Positions 9,137 through 17,833 of a stretch of DNA of 64,000 nucleotides are shown piece after piece; position 1 is the stretch's first letter, and every line of letters starts with the position of its first letter. The stretch comes from Chitinophagaceae bacterium (GTDB taxonomy: Bacteria > Bacteroidota > Bacteroidia > Chitinophagales > Chitinophagaceae). The stretch lies in contig CANGNA010000006.1 of assembly GCA_947455215.1 (NCBI GenBank), positions 32,254-96,253 on the forward strand, in the 5' to 3' direction. Made by a program: the position numbers and the translations under genes. The notes beneath the pieces were generated by a model. That model had not been told where the DNA came from. It made no database searches and saw nothing but the letters and a program-made list of their open reading frames with translations.

Positions 9137-11011
9137 CTATTTAATCAATTCCAAAATCTTGTTCTTCAATTCGGCCGTTGTAAATGGCAGCCCCTGTACC
9201 TTAGAGAAACCAACCGCAGGTATCAGGTATTTAGCCCTTATCAGCTGTATCAGCTGACCGCAGTTCATTTCCGGTATCAGCACCTGTTCGTAGGTCTTCA
9301 GCAGATCGCCGAGATTCTTAGGGAACGGGTTGATGTGGTGCAGGTGTATATGCGCAACATCATGCCCTTCGGCTATCAGCTCGCGCACAACGGTTTTGAT
9401 GGCACCACTTGTAGAGCCCCAACCCAACACAGCCATCTTACCACCTTCCTTGCCACTGTCGGGCTTTATCAGCGGTATGGTATCGGCTATCTTCTCGATC
9501 TTCTCTTTACGCAGGTTGGTCATCAACTGATGGTTAGGCGCATCGTAGGCCACATTACCTGTTTCGTTCTGCTTTTCCAGGCCGCCTATACGGTGCATCA
9601 ATCCCTTTGTGCCAGGCTTCACCCACGGGCGTACGCCACGCTCATCGCGCTTGTATGGCAGGAACTTGCCATCAGGACCATTAGGCTCTGTAGCAAAGGT
9701 TACCTTGATAGGATTGAGTTCTGATGCAGCAGGGAAACGCCATGGTTCCGCGCCATTGGCTATATAACCATCGGTGAGACATATAACCGGGGTCATATGC
9801 TCGATAGCTATGCGGCTGGCCTCGAGTATAGTATTGAAACAATCGGCGGGCGAAGAGGCTGCTATAACCGGCAGCGGCGCCTCGCCGTGACGGCCATACA
9901 TGGCCATCAGCAGGTCGCTCTGTTCAGTTTTTGTTGGCAGGCCGGTAGAAGGGCCACCACGCTGAATATCAACGATAACCAACGGTATCTCCAGCATAGT
10001 TGCCAGGCCCATGGCTTCGGTCTTCAGTGCCATACCCGGACCGGAAGTAGTAGTAACACCCAGACCGCCGGCATAAGAAGCACCGATGGCAGCGCAAATG
10101 GCCGCGATCTCATCTTCTGCCTGGAAGGTCTTTACGTTATTGGTCTTGTATTTAGACAGTTCGTGCAACACATCGGACGCAGGCGTAATAGGATATGAGC
10201 CTAAGAACAATGGCAGACCCGACAATTCTGATGCTGCCACGAGACCTATAGCCGTAGCCTGGTTGCCGGATATGTTGCGGTATGTGCCCTTGGGCAATTT
10301 AGCTGCTGCTACTTTGAAACGAGTGGTGAACAATTCGGTATGATCGCCGAAATTCCAGCCAGCCTTCAGTGTTTTGATATTGGCCTCTGCTATCTGCGGG
10401 TTCTTGCCGAACTTCTCGTTGATGAAGTTGATGGTGTATTCCATCGGCTCATCGAACATCCAGAAGAGCAACCCGAGTACGAACATGTTCTTACAACGCT
10501 CGATATCCTTGTTGCCCAGACCGGTACCGGCAAGGCATTCCTTGGTAAAGCGCGTCACATCGATCTTGTGCACTGTGTATCCCTCCAGGGTATTATCTTC
10601 CAGCGGATTAGCGCCTTCGGGATAACCGGCCAGGTTGAGGTTCTTTTTATCGAAGCCAGCAGTATTAGCGATGATAACGCCCCCCTTTTTCAGCTTCGGC
10701 AGATCTACCTTGAGCGCAGCCGAATTCATGGCTACCAGCACATCGTATGTATCGCCAGGGGTAAATATTTCTTTACTACCAAAATGCACCTGGAAGCCCG
10801 ATACACCGGCAGTAGTGCCGATGGGGGCACGGATCTCGGCAGGGAATTCAGGGAATGTACTGAGGTCGTTGCCCAGGTAGGCCGCGGTATCGGTAAACTG
10901 ATTACCTGTAAGCTGCATACCATCGCCGGAATCGCCGGAGAAACGGATAACCACGCTATCCGCCTCTATAATGGGCACATTCGGTTTAAAATTGCTTTCT
11001 AATATTTCCAT
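9137..11011 (-). CDS. korA: 2-oxoglutarate (2-oxoacid):ferredoxin oxidoreductase, fused gamma-alpha subunit
   Basis: 624 residues. Residues about 15-200 form the gamma domain (VVIRFSGDSGDGMQLTGNQ, FPAEIRAPIGTTAGVSGFQV). About 235-620 form the alpha domain (GSYPITPASDVLHELSK, FQAEDEIAAICAAIGASYAG, TTTSGPGMALKTEAMGLA, DIQRGGPSTGLPTKTEQSDL). This gamma-alpha fusion is the usual arrangement in aerobic Bacteroidetes and Actinobacteria. It works as a heterodimer or heterotetramer with KorB. It is transcribed first in a two-gene operon, with a -7 promoter box about 77 bases upstream and a terminator after korB. Substrate preference is inferred from family. Confidence 0.93.
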   Translation of the reverse strand: MEILESNFKPNVPIIEADSVVIRFSGDSGDGMQLTGNQFTDTAAYLGNDLSTFPEFPAEIRAPIGTTAGVSGFQVHFGSKEIFTPGDTYDVLVAMNSAALKVDLPKLKKGGVIIANTAGFDKKNLNLAGYPEGANPLEDNTLEGYTVHKIDVTRFTKECLAGTGLGNKDIERCKNMFVLGLLFWMFDEPMEYTINFINEKFGKNPQIAEANIKTLKAGWNFGDHTELFTTRFKVAAAKLPKGTYRNISGNQATAIGLVAASELSGLPLFLGSYPITPASDVLHELSKYKTNNVKTFQAEDEIAAICAAIGASYAGGLGVTTTSGPGMALKTEAMGLATMLEIPLVIVDIQRGGPSTGLPTKTEQSDLLMAMYGRHGEAPLPVIAASSPADCFNTILEASRIAIEHMTPVICLTDGYIANGAEPWRFPAASELNPIKVTFATEPNGPDGKFLPYKRDERGVRPWVKPGTKGLMHRIGGLEKQNETGNVAYDAPNHQLMTNLRKEKIEKIADTIPLIKPDSGKEGGKMAVLGWGSTSGAIKTVVRELIAEGHDVAHIHLHHINPFPKNLGDLLKTYEQVLIPEMNCGQLIQLIRAKYLIPAVGFSKVQGLPFTTAELKNKILELIK

Positions 11012-11087
11012 TACTCGTCAAATAATTTCAAATAGCACGCACACATATATAAATATTAAATTATCCGTACGCAGCCAATTAGCGGCG

Positions 11088-11095
11088 CAAAGATA
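11088..11095 (-). promoter_or_regulatory. Bacteroidetes -7 promoter box for korAB
   Basis: TATCTTTG on the minus strand matches the TAnnTTTG consensus exactly, 76 bases before the korA ATG. No good TTG at -33 is seen, so this is moderately supported. Confidence 0.5.
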
Positions 11096-11176
11096 CGCCA
11101 TTTGCCCTCGCCTAAGGTTGTTAAAACCTGATTTAGGTCAATTATCTCACTATTTTATGACAATACGGATATAGTT

Positions 11177-11740
11177 TTAAATGATAGATAACCACAGGTC
11201 GTTCACAATACTGTAGAGTACGCATTTACGCAGCCGGTCATTGTCCATGAGCACCGGGTGATCGAAGAACCGGACGAAAGACATACCGGCCTTTATCATT
11301 ACCTGTTCAGATGGCTTGTTTACTGCCGGGCAAATGGCATATATCTCCGGCAGCCCCAGTGTACGGAAAGCATATTCTACACACCTTACAGCCCCTTCTG
11401 TGGCATAGCCCTGTCCCCAGGCGTCGGGAGCAAGCCTCCAGCCGATATCAATAAAAGGCCCCATATCAGGCAGCCATGTCTGCTCGCCCAGCCCTATAAA
11501 GCCAATGAATTGCCCCGTCTCCAACACATCGACAGCAAAGTAACAGCAGCCGATACGGGCGAGTTGTGCCTGCATGCGATGTATGAACGCATGTGTTTGC
11601 TCTGTCGTTTGCACAGCGGGGAAATACTGCATCACCTGGTCGTCTGCATTAATACGGCTCATGGGCCCGAGGTCGGCTTCGGTCCAGTTGCGGAAACCCA
11701 GCCGCTGCGAGGTAAAGAGATATTTGTCTTCTGTTTTCAT
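11177..11740 (-). CDS. GNAT N-acetyltransferase, RimJ/RimL type
   Basis: 187 residues, usual for the family. It begins with TSQRLGFRNWTEADLGPMSRI, typical of Acetyltransf_3 (RimJ/RimL-like) members. It contains IDIGWRLAPDAWGQGYATEGA, the acetyl-CoA pyrophosphate-binding Q/R-x-x-G-x-G/A motif, and AICPAVNKPSEQVMIKAGM near the end. It is predicted to move an acetyl group from acetyl-CoA to an amine. The substrate is unknown and could be a ribosomal protein N-terminus or a small molecule. It is divergent from the GH92 gene with 43 bases between starts. Confidence 0.85.
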   Translation of the reverse strand: MKTEDKYLFTSQRLGFRNWTEADLGPMSRINADDQVMQYFPAVQTTEQTHAFIHRMQAQLARIGCCYFAVDVLETGQFIGFIGLGEQTWLPDMGPFIDIGWRLAPDAWGQGYATEGAVRCVEYAFRTLGLPEIYAICPAVNKPSEQVMIKAGMSFVRFFDHPVLMDNDRLRKCVLYSIVNDLWLSII

Positions 11741-11783
11741 TCGGCTTGTAGCGGCATTTATAAAACAATGGCTAAATTAGTGC

Positions 11784-14063
11784 ATGCCTTACAATATCGG
11801 AAAACTGCTGGTGCTTGTTTGTTTGTTCAGCACACATGTATCGGCACAAGACAAAGCGCTGCTGCAATACGTGAAACCGCTCACCGGCACCGACCGTATG
11901 GGGCACACTTACCCCGGCGCCACAGTGCCCTTTGGCATGGTGCAGCTAAGCCCGGAGACCGACACGCAGAGCTATGAGCTGAATGGCAAGTACAACAAAG
12001 ACATTTATAAATACTGCGCGGGCTACCAGTATGGCGATCAAACAATAGTTGGCTTTACGCATACACACTTCAGCGGTACGGGCCACAGCGACCTGGGCGA
12101 TATACTGATAATGCCCACAACAGGTAAGCTGCAAATGCACCCAGGCACTGCCGATGCGCCAGAAACAGGCTTCCGGTCAAGGTTTTCTCACAGTACAGAA
12201 GTGGCCGAGCCCAACTACTACAAGGTGCAGCTGGAAGACCACAATATAAAAGCGGAAATGACCACCACTACACGGGTAGGCTTCCATCAATATACATTCC
12301 CGAAGAGCGATAGTGCGCACATCATACTCGACATGATGTACGGTATCTATAACTACGCCGACAAAAACGTTTGGACGTTTTTAAGGGTAGAGAATGATTC
12401 TCTGGTAACCGGCTACAGACAAACCAATGGCTGGGGGCGCACACGCACCGTGTATTTCGCTATAGCATTCTCTAAGCCCTTTAAACACTATGGCTACCAG
12501 GATAATTCACCTAAAGAAGTTTATCGTGGATTCTGGAGAAAGTTTAAGACAGACGAGGATTTTCCTGAAATAGCGGGCAAACAAATAAGGATGCATTTCG
12601 ACTTTAGCACCCAACAAGATGAGCAGATAAAAATAAAGGTGGCCTTATCGCCTGTGAGTACTGCCAATGCCATGGCCAACATGAAAGCCGAAGTACCTGG
12701 TTGGGATTTTACAACCACAAAGCGCGCCGGGCAGCTACGATGGAACAAGGAACTGAACAAGATAGACATCAACGCCGACGAAGAAACGATGCAGAACTTT
12801 TATACCGCCATGTATCATGCGTTCATCAACCCTACAGTTTATATGGATGCCGACGGCTCATTCCGGGGTTTAGACCAGCAGGACTATGGCACATCGGGCT
12901 TTACCAATTATACCACATTCTCTCTGTGGGATACGTACCGTGCATTGCATCCTTTCCTGAACCTGGTGCAAACCAAGCGCAATGCCGACATGATACAATC
13001 GATGGAAGCACACTACGACCAGAGCGTACATAAAATGCTGCCGGTATGGAGCAATTCGGCCAATGAGAACTGGTGTATGATAGGCTATCATGCAGTATCT
13101 GTATTGGCCGATGCAGTGGTGAAAGACAATCCATACATAGACGGCAAGCGGGCACTGGAGGCCTGCGTAACTACAGCAAGGCACCGCAGCTACGACGGCC
13201 TTGGGTACTACATGGATATGGGCTATGTACCGGAAGACAAAAATGGCTCGTCAGTATCTAAAACGCTGGAGTACGCATATGATGACTGGTGTATTGCCCA
13301 GATGGCGAAGAAACTGGGCCGCAAGGATATTTACCAGGAGTTCTTTAACCGGGCTCAGAATTATCATCATGTGTACGACAGCAGCATTGGCTTTATGCGG
13401 CCACGTATGAGCGATGGCACCTTCAAGAAACAGTTTGATATATTGAACACAGATGAAGCGGGCTTTATAGAAGGTAATGCGTGGAACTACAGCTTATATG
13501 TGCCGCATGCACCGGAAGAAATGATACGTATGATGGGCGGTAACAAGCGCTTTGTGCCGCACCTGGATTCGCTATTCAATATAGAGCTGCCGGACAAGTA
13601 TTTTGAAGCTACAGAAGACATAACCCGCGATGGCATAATAGGTAATTATGTGCATGGCAATGAGCCCAGCCACCACGTGGCCTACCTGTATAACTGGACG
13701 GACCACCCGGAAAAAACACAGGAACGTGTGCGCATGATACTGAAGCGTATGTACCACCCTACCCCAGCCGGCCTTAGCGGTAACGACGACTGTGGACAAA
13801 TGAGTGCCTGGTATATCTTCAGCGCTTTGGGCTTCTATCCGGTATGCCCCGGTTCTGTAAATTATTCGTTGGGTAGCCCGGCTATCAAAGAAGCTACACT
13901 GCACTTTGAAAATGGTAAAACACTACACATTGTAGCCAGGAACCAAAGCGACAAACATGTGCATGTAAAGAAGGTGACCATTAACGGCAGGGAGATCACC
14001 AACCATACAATAACCCATGAGGATATTACAGGTGGCGGGGAGTTAGTATTTTGGATGAAATGA
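11784..14063 (+). CDS. Glycoside hydrolase family 92 alpha-mannosidase, exported
   Basis: 759 residues, full length for GH92. A signal peptide (LLVLVCLFSTHVSAQ) precedes the N-terminal beta-sandwich (VKPLTGTDRMGHTYPGATVP) and an (alpha/alpha)6 domain (NFYTAMYHAFINPTVYMD, FSLWDTYRALHPFLNLV). The near C-terminal signature GLSGNDDCGQMSAWYIFSAL carries conserved acidic residues. GH92 enzymes are calcium-dependent inverting exo-mannosidases, often alpha-1,2, acting on host or yeast N-glycans; the exact linkage is not readable here. There is no SusC/SusD pair nearby, so this is an orphan outside a polysaccharide utilisation locus. A near-consensus -7 box (TAAATTAG) sits at 11773-11780. Confidence 0.93.
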   Translation: MPYNIGKLLVLVCLFSTHVSAQDKALLQYVKPLTGTDRMGHTYPGATVPFGMVQLSPETDTQSYELNGKYNKDIYKYCAGYQYGDQTIVGFTHTHFSGTGHSDLGDILIMPTTGKLQMHPGTADAPETGFRSRFSHSTEVAEPNYYKVQLEDHNIKAEMTTTTRVGFHQYTFPKSDSAHIILDMMYGIYNYADKNVWTFLRVENDSLVTGYRQTNGWGRTRTVYFAIAFSKPFKHYGYQDNSPKEVYRGFWRKFKTDEDFPEIAGKQIRMHFDFSTQQDEQIKIKVALSPVSTANAMANMKAEVPGWDFTTTKRAGQLRWNKELNKIDINADEETMQNFYTAMYHAFINPTVYMDADGSFRGLDQQDYGTSGFTNYTTFSLWDTYRALHPFLNLVQTKRNADMIQSMEAHYDQSVHKMLPVWSNSANENWCMIGYHAVSVLADAVVKDNPYIDGKRALEACVTTARHRSYDGLGYYMDMGYVPEDKNGSSVSKTLEYAYDDWCIAQMAKKLGRKDIYQEFFNRAQNYHHVYDSSIGFMRPRMSDGTFKKQFDILNTDEAGFIEGNAWNYSLYVPHAPEEMIRMMGGNKRFVPHLDSLFNIELPDKYFEATEDITRDGIIGNYVHGNEPSHHVAYLYNWTDHPEKTQERVRMILKRMYHPTPAGLSGNDDCGQMSAWYIFSALGFYPVCPGSVNYSLGSPAIKEATLHFENGKTLHIVARNQSDKHVHVKKVTINGREITNHTITHEDITGGGELVFWMK

Positions 14064-14086
14064 GTAGCTGCGTGCTAAACAAGCAG

Positions 14087-15292
14087 CTACTTATGTATCG
14101 TGAATGTGAATGTGCTGCCCTCGCCCAAGGTTGATTCTACTTCTATCTCTCCGCCCATTTTCTGTACCAGACGCTTTACGGTGGCCAGGCCAATGCCATG
14201 GCCTTTCTCGTTATTCCGGTCCACGTCACCAACGGTAGTGAAGAGGTCGAATATAGCAGTATGATTGCCTGTGTCTATGCCGCGACCGTTATCCTGTACA
14301 GTAAAACGATAATGCATGTTGGTTTCATCAAGCATTACTACCAGGCGACCCTCCGTCTTGTCATTATATTTAATGGCGTTGCTGCAAAGGTTCAGCAATA
14401 TCTGCATCAGCAGGTGCTTGCTGGTGTATAAAACCAGGTTGTTGCCAGAGATATTGAAGGTAAACTTATCCGGAATGTTCAGCATCTTACGCAGATCTGC
14501 AATGAACTCACCAAACGTAAACCGCTCTTTAACAATGTCATCCTTATTTACCGTTTTGGTATGCCGCAGTATACCGTCTACCATTTCCACAATGCCGTGC
14601 GATGCATCGGCCATCATCCTGATCATGTCTTCAGCCTCCGGCGTCAATCCATCTCCGGCAATATCCTTCAGAAAATCCGTAGCCATCAGGAGGCTGGCAC
14701 ATGGCGATTTGATATCGTGCGCAACTACGTATGAGAATCGCTCTAACTCCTGGTTGAGCATCTCCAATTCTTCCTTCTGCCTTTGCAGCTTATAGTTCAT
14801 TTTTCGCACCTCCATGTAGGCAACGATCTGGCGTGACAAGGCCAGAAGCGTTTCGCGCTGGCTATCGCTCAACTCTCTCGACTTGTTGTCTATCACACAA
14901 AGTGTTCCCAATGCAAGTCCCTGGGGAGATACCAGCGGCACCCCGGCATAAAAGAGAACAGGATCTTCATCGGCCAAAACATAAGGATGGTCGGCAAAGC
15001 GTTCATCTGTCCTGGGGTCGGGAACAACCATTATTTCGTTGGGATTCAATATGGCATGTGAGCAGAAACTGATATCCCTTTCTACCTGGTCGCCGGCAAC
15101 ACCGAGCTTAGATTTGTACCATTGCCTGTCGGCGTCTATAAGTCCTATCAGAGAACCGGAAGCATTGCATACTTCCCTGGCAATGCGGGTAATATCGTCA
15201 TATTCGTTCTCTGCAACGGTATCCAGAATATTGTATTCGTACAGGGCGGAAAGGCGTTCCGCCTCATTAAGTGGTTTTGAAGCAATGATCAT
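14087..15292 (-). CDS. Soluble GAF-domain sensor histidine kinase
   Basis: 401 residues with no transmembrane segment. A GAF domain lies at about 15-160 (ICNASG-like region through SDSQRETLLALSRQ), then a short coiled coil rich in E/L/Q (about 160-190). The HisKA phosphoacceptor box is FSYVVAHDIKSPCAS (His near 197). The HATPase_c domain has N (LLNLCSNAIKYND), G1 (VQDNGRGID) and G2 (GHGIGLATVKRL) boxes. The family senses an intracellular or diffusible ligand and phosphorylates a response regulator. No regulator is adjacent, so the partner is unknown. It is convergent with GH92, 23 bases apart. Confidence 0.9.
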   Translation of the reverse strand: MIIASKPLNEAERLSALYEYNILDTVAENEYDDITRIAREVCNASGSLIGLIDADRQWYKSKLGVAGDQVERDISFCSHAILNPNEIMVVPDPRTDERFADHPYVLADEDPVLFYAGVPLVSPQGLALGTLCVIDNKSRELSDSQRETLLALSRQIVAYMEVRKMNYKLQRQKEELEMLNQELERFSYVVAHDIKSPCASLLMATDFLKDIAGDGLTPEAEDMIRMMADASHGIVEMVDGILRHTKTVNKDDIVKERFTFGEFIADLRKMLNIPDKFTFNISGNNLVLYTSKHLLMQILLNLCSNAIKYNDKTEGRLVVMLDETNMHYRFTVQDNGRGIDTGNHTAIFDLFTTVGDVDRNNEKGHGIGLATVKRLVQKMGGEIEVESTLGEGSTFTFTIHK

Positions 15293-15384
15293 GGTAAAAA
15301 GCGATTGGTTGTAAAACTAAAGAACTAACGGACACGAACTTTTAACTAACTACGAAATTTGTACTAAAACAGTTTTATTACCAG

Positions 15385-15392
15385 TAAATTTG
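15385..15392 (+). promoter_or_regulatory. Bacteroidetes -7 promoter box for rlmD
   Basis: TAAATTTG matches TAnnTTTG exactly and ends 25 bases before the predicted TTG start. A TTTG lies 23 bases further upstream, slightly beyond the usual spacing for a -33 element. Confidence 0.5.
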
Positions 15393-15417
15393 CCGCTCAA
15401 ATAAAAAACAAATTCAT

Positions 15418-16839
15418 TTGTCCCGTAAAAAGAAACGGAGTGCTCCGTTAACCGACGTAACTATAGATGCCTATGCGGCCGAAGGAAAGAGTATAGCGCA
15501 CCTGCCCGATGGCAAAGTGCTGTTTGTAGAAGGCGTAGTGCCCGGCGATGTGATCAATGCCGTAATTACCAAGGAAAAAAAAAGCTGGGCACAGGGCAGG
15601 GTAACACAGCTGGTAAAACCATCGGACCTGCGCGTAGAACCCTTCTGCCAGCACTTTGGCGTGTGTGGTGGCTGTAAATGGCAGATGCTGCCCTACAGCA
15701 AGCAGCTGGAGTATAAACAACAACAGGTAGAAGATCAGCTGAAGCGGATAGGCCATGTGGAACTGCCGGAGATACAGCCAATAAGCGGCAGTGCTTATGA
15801 GCGTTTTTACCGTAACAAGCTGGAGTTCACTTTCTCATCGCAACGATACAGGACATTTGAGGAGATAGCTGAACGTAGCGAGAAGTTTGCGCCGGAACCG
15901 GCACTGGGCTTCCACGCACCCGGGCTCTTCGACAAGGTGGTAGAGATACACACCTGCTACCTGCAGCACGAACCTACCAATACGCTGCTTAAGGTACTGC
16001 GCGAATATAGCCAGGCCAATAACCTGTCTTACCACGACATTAAGCAACATACCGGATGGCTGCGCAATGTGACCATACGTGTAACTACGACCAACGAGGT
16101 ACTCATCAACCTGGTGGTGCATCACGAAGACGAGCCGGCACGTATTGCCATACTGGAGCATATCAAGACCAATGTGCCAGGCATAACATCGCTCCATTAT
16201 ACTATTAATGGCAAGATGAATGACAGCATCTACGATCAGGATGTGATCTGCTATTACGGCAAGCCACACATTGAAGAAAAGCTGGAAGACTTCCGCTTTA
16301 AGATATCACCGAAGTCGTTCTTCCAGACCAACAGCACACAGGCGGAAACACTGTACAGTATAACCCGCGACTTTGCAGGACTCACCGGTAATGAAGTGCT
16401 GTATGACCTGTATTGCGGAACCGGCAGTATTGGCATCTTCTGCTCTAAGGGTGCTAAAAAGGTAATAGGTATAGAACTGATAGAAGACGCTATAAAAGAC
16501 GCCTACGAGAACGCCGCCATGAACGGACTGGACCACTGTAAGTTCTTTGCCGGTGATGTGGCCGACATCTGCACCGACGAGTTTTTCGCTGAACACGGCA
16601 AGCCTGATGTTATTATCACCGATCCGCCACGTGCAGGCATGCACGAAAAGCTGGTGCAACAGATATTGAAAATGCGTGCGCCGCGTGTAGTATATGTAAG
16701 CTGCAACCCGGCCACCCAGGCCCGCGACCTGCAATTGCTGGATGCTGCATATAAAATAGTAAAACTGCAACCGGTAGATATGTTCCCGCACACGCACCAT
16801 ATAGAAAATGTGGCGCTGCTGGAGCTGAGAGAAAATTAA
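15418..16839 (+). CDS. rlmD: 23S rRNA (uracil-C5)-methyltransferase RlmD-like
   Basis: 473 residues. There is no in-frame ATG before the conserved N-terminal TRAM domain (about 10-68), so TTG at 15418 is the best start. Cys77, Cys83, Cys86 (CQHFGVCGGC) and a later Cys in EIHTCYL form the [4Fe-4S] cluster site of the TrmA/RlmD family. The SAM-binding domain shows LYDLYCGTGSIGIFC. The motif DPPRAGMH and the catalytic cysteine region VYVSCNPATQARDL complete the methylase. It should make m5U in 23S rRNA (U1939 in E. coli numbering). RlmCD-type specificity for two sites cannot be excluded in Bacteroidetes. Confidence 0.88.
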   Translation: MSRKKKRSAPLTDVTIDAYAAEGKSIAHLPDGKVLFVEGVVPGDVINAVITKEKKSWAQGRVTQLVKPSDLRVEPFCQHFGVCGGCKWQMLPYSKQLEYKQQQVEDQLKRIGHVELPEIQPISGSAYERFYRNKLEFTFSSQRYRTFEEIAERSEKFAPEPALGFHAPGLFDKVVEIHTCYLQHEPTNTLLKVLREYSQANNLSYHDIKQHTGWLRNVTIRVTTTNEVLINLVVHHEDEPARIAILEHIKTNVPGITSLHYTINGKMNDSIYDQDVICYYGKPHIEEKLEDFRFKISPKSFFQTNSTQAETLYSITRDFAGLTGNEVLYDLYCGTGSIGIFCSKGAKKVIGIELIEDAIKDAYENAAMNGLDHCKFFAGDVADICTDEFFAEHGKPDVIITDPPRAGMHEKLVQQILKMRAPRVVYVSCNPATQARDLQLLDAAYKIVKLQPVDMFPHTHHIENVALLELREN

Positions 16840-16872
16840 ACAATAAAGGAGCCGGTTGGCTCCTTTATTGTT
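16839..16872 (+). terminator. Terminator after rlmD
   Basis: A perfect 15-bp inverted repeat with a GGTT loop starts on the last base of the stop codon. The distal arm ends in CTTTATTGTT rather than a pure T run. It is the expected transcription end of rlmD. Confidence 0.8.
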
Positions 16873-16932
16873 TATGATTTGATTTGTCGTGACGCGGCAT
16901 TATTTCGCCTGCCAATGATAGAACCCTTGACC

Positions 16933-16963
16933 GTGTCGCACTTCGACAAGCTCAGTGTGACAC
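16933..16963. repeat. REP-like palindrome with TTCGACAAGCTCAG core
   Basis: Arms gtgtcgcact and agtgtgacac pair with one mismatch around the loop tcgacaagctc. The core TTCGACAAGCTCAG flanked by GTCACACT-like arms is, to my knowledge, a dispersed intergenic palindrome seen in many environmental bacteria. Only one copy is in this window. It sits between the rlmD terminator and the convergent DUF486 gene. Confidence 0.6.
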
Positions 16964-17002
16964 TATGTGGCCCTCGCCATGCCCACTTTTTTGGATTCAT
17001 TG

Positions 17003-17374
17003 CTACCACTTTTTAAATATCACATAGACTGCGGCGACAATGAGCGCGAAGCCCAGCAGGTGATTCCAGGCCAGCTTCTGATCGCGGAAGAAAACCAGGG
17101 TAAATATCATGAACACGGTAAGTGTTACTGCCTCCTGTATGGTCTTTAGTTCTACCAGGTTGAAGGCACCACCGTTGTCTTTAAACCCACCTTCATTAGC
17201 CGGCACCTGGAACACATACTCGAAGAAGGCCATGCCCCAGCTAATGAGTATAATGGAGAATAGCCCGAGGTTCTTTCCCCAGTCGTACTGTTTGAATTTG
17301 AGATGCCCGTACCAGGCAAAAGTCATGAATATATTAGAGACAACTAGTAATGCGACGGTTTTCCACCCTTTCAT
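17003..17374 (-). CDS. DMT-family (DUF486) four-helix membrane protein
   Basis: 123 residues with four hydrophobic helices. It contains the family-typical stretches SNIFMTFAWYGHLKF, SWGMAFFEYVFQVPANE and FNLVELKTIQEAVTLTVF, and ends in AAVYVIFKKW. Length and motifs match DUF486 proteins, which resemble small drug/metabolite transporters. No substrate is known for the family. It is a single-gene unit on the minus strand. Confidence 0.85.
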   Translation of the reverse strand: MKGWKTVALLVVSNIFMTFAWYGHLKFKQYDWGKNLGLFSIILISWGMAFFEYVFQVPANEGGFKDNGGAFNLVELKTIQEAVTLTVFMIFTLVFFRDQKLAWNHLLGFALIVAAVYVIFKKW

Positions 17375-17450
17375 GGCTATGATCTTATAAGCTGTAAAAA
17401 TAGGAAAGCCGGTACATAAACTGTACCAACGGCACTAACAACCGCCTGAC

Positions 17451-17681
17451 CTACAGCCACCTGAGTGGGTTACGCCTGCGCAGGAGTATGTATTCTTTAA
17501 GGTTCATCCAGAAGGCGAGCACCATATAGATAATAATGGGTGAGCCCATAGTAAGGAAAGAGATGTAAATGAACCACAGCCTGATGCGGGATGTAGCCAC
17601 GCCCATGCGCTCGCCAATAGCAGAGCAAACGCCGAAGGCTTTCCACTCGATAAAGTCTTTTATATTGGTGAGGTTACGCAT
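17451..17681 (-). CDS. Small PspC-domain-like membrane protein
   Basis: 76 residues from ATG 17681; a start five codons upstream would fall nearer the promoter box and adds nothing conserved. The core FGVCSAIGERMGVATSRIRLWFIYISFL resembles the PspC domain (GVCaGla..lgid...vRl.fv), followed by one transmembrane helix (PIIIYMVLAFWMNL) and a basic tail. PspC proteins are inner-membrane sensors of envelope stress in other phyla; this short form is of unknown function. There are no psp genes nearby. Confidence 0.75.
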   Translation of the reverse strand: MRNLTNIKDFIEWKAFGVCSAIGERMGVATSRIRLWFIYISFLTMGSPIIIYMVLAFWMNLKEYILLRRRNPLRWL

Positions 17682-17693
17682 AGTATTACGACA

Positions 17694-17701
17694 CAAATAT
17701 A
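17694..17701 (-). promoter_or_regulatory. Bacteroidetes -7 promoter box for the PspC-like gene
   Basis: TATATTTG on the minus strand is an exact TAnnTTTG match that ends 12 bases before the ATG at 17681, implying a very short leader. Confidence 0.5.
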
Positions 17702-17775
17702 GGACGATAAGTTTAATCTGAACTTAGATTTATTCTTTAATACTCAACTGATTAAGATTAATTAACTTAAAGTAA

Positions 17776-17804
17776 CATGGCCTACCCGATTTGGGTAGGC
17801 CATG
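17776..17804 (-). terminator. Terminator after aconitase
   Basis: A perfect 12-bp stem (catggcctaccc / gggtaggccatg) with a 5-base loop lies 30 bases after the aconitase stop. The following minus-strand sequence is T/A-rich without a pure T run. Confidence 0.75.
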
Positions 17805-17833
17805 CCTTATTAACTATTTAACCTTTAAATGGA

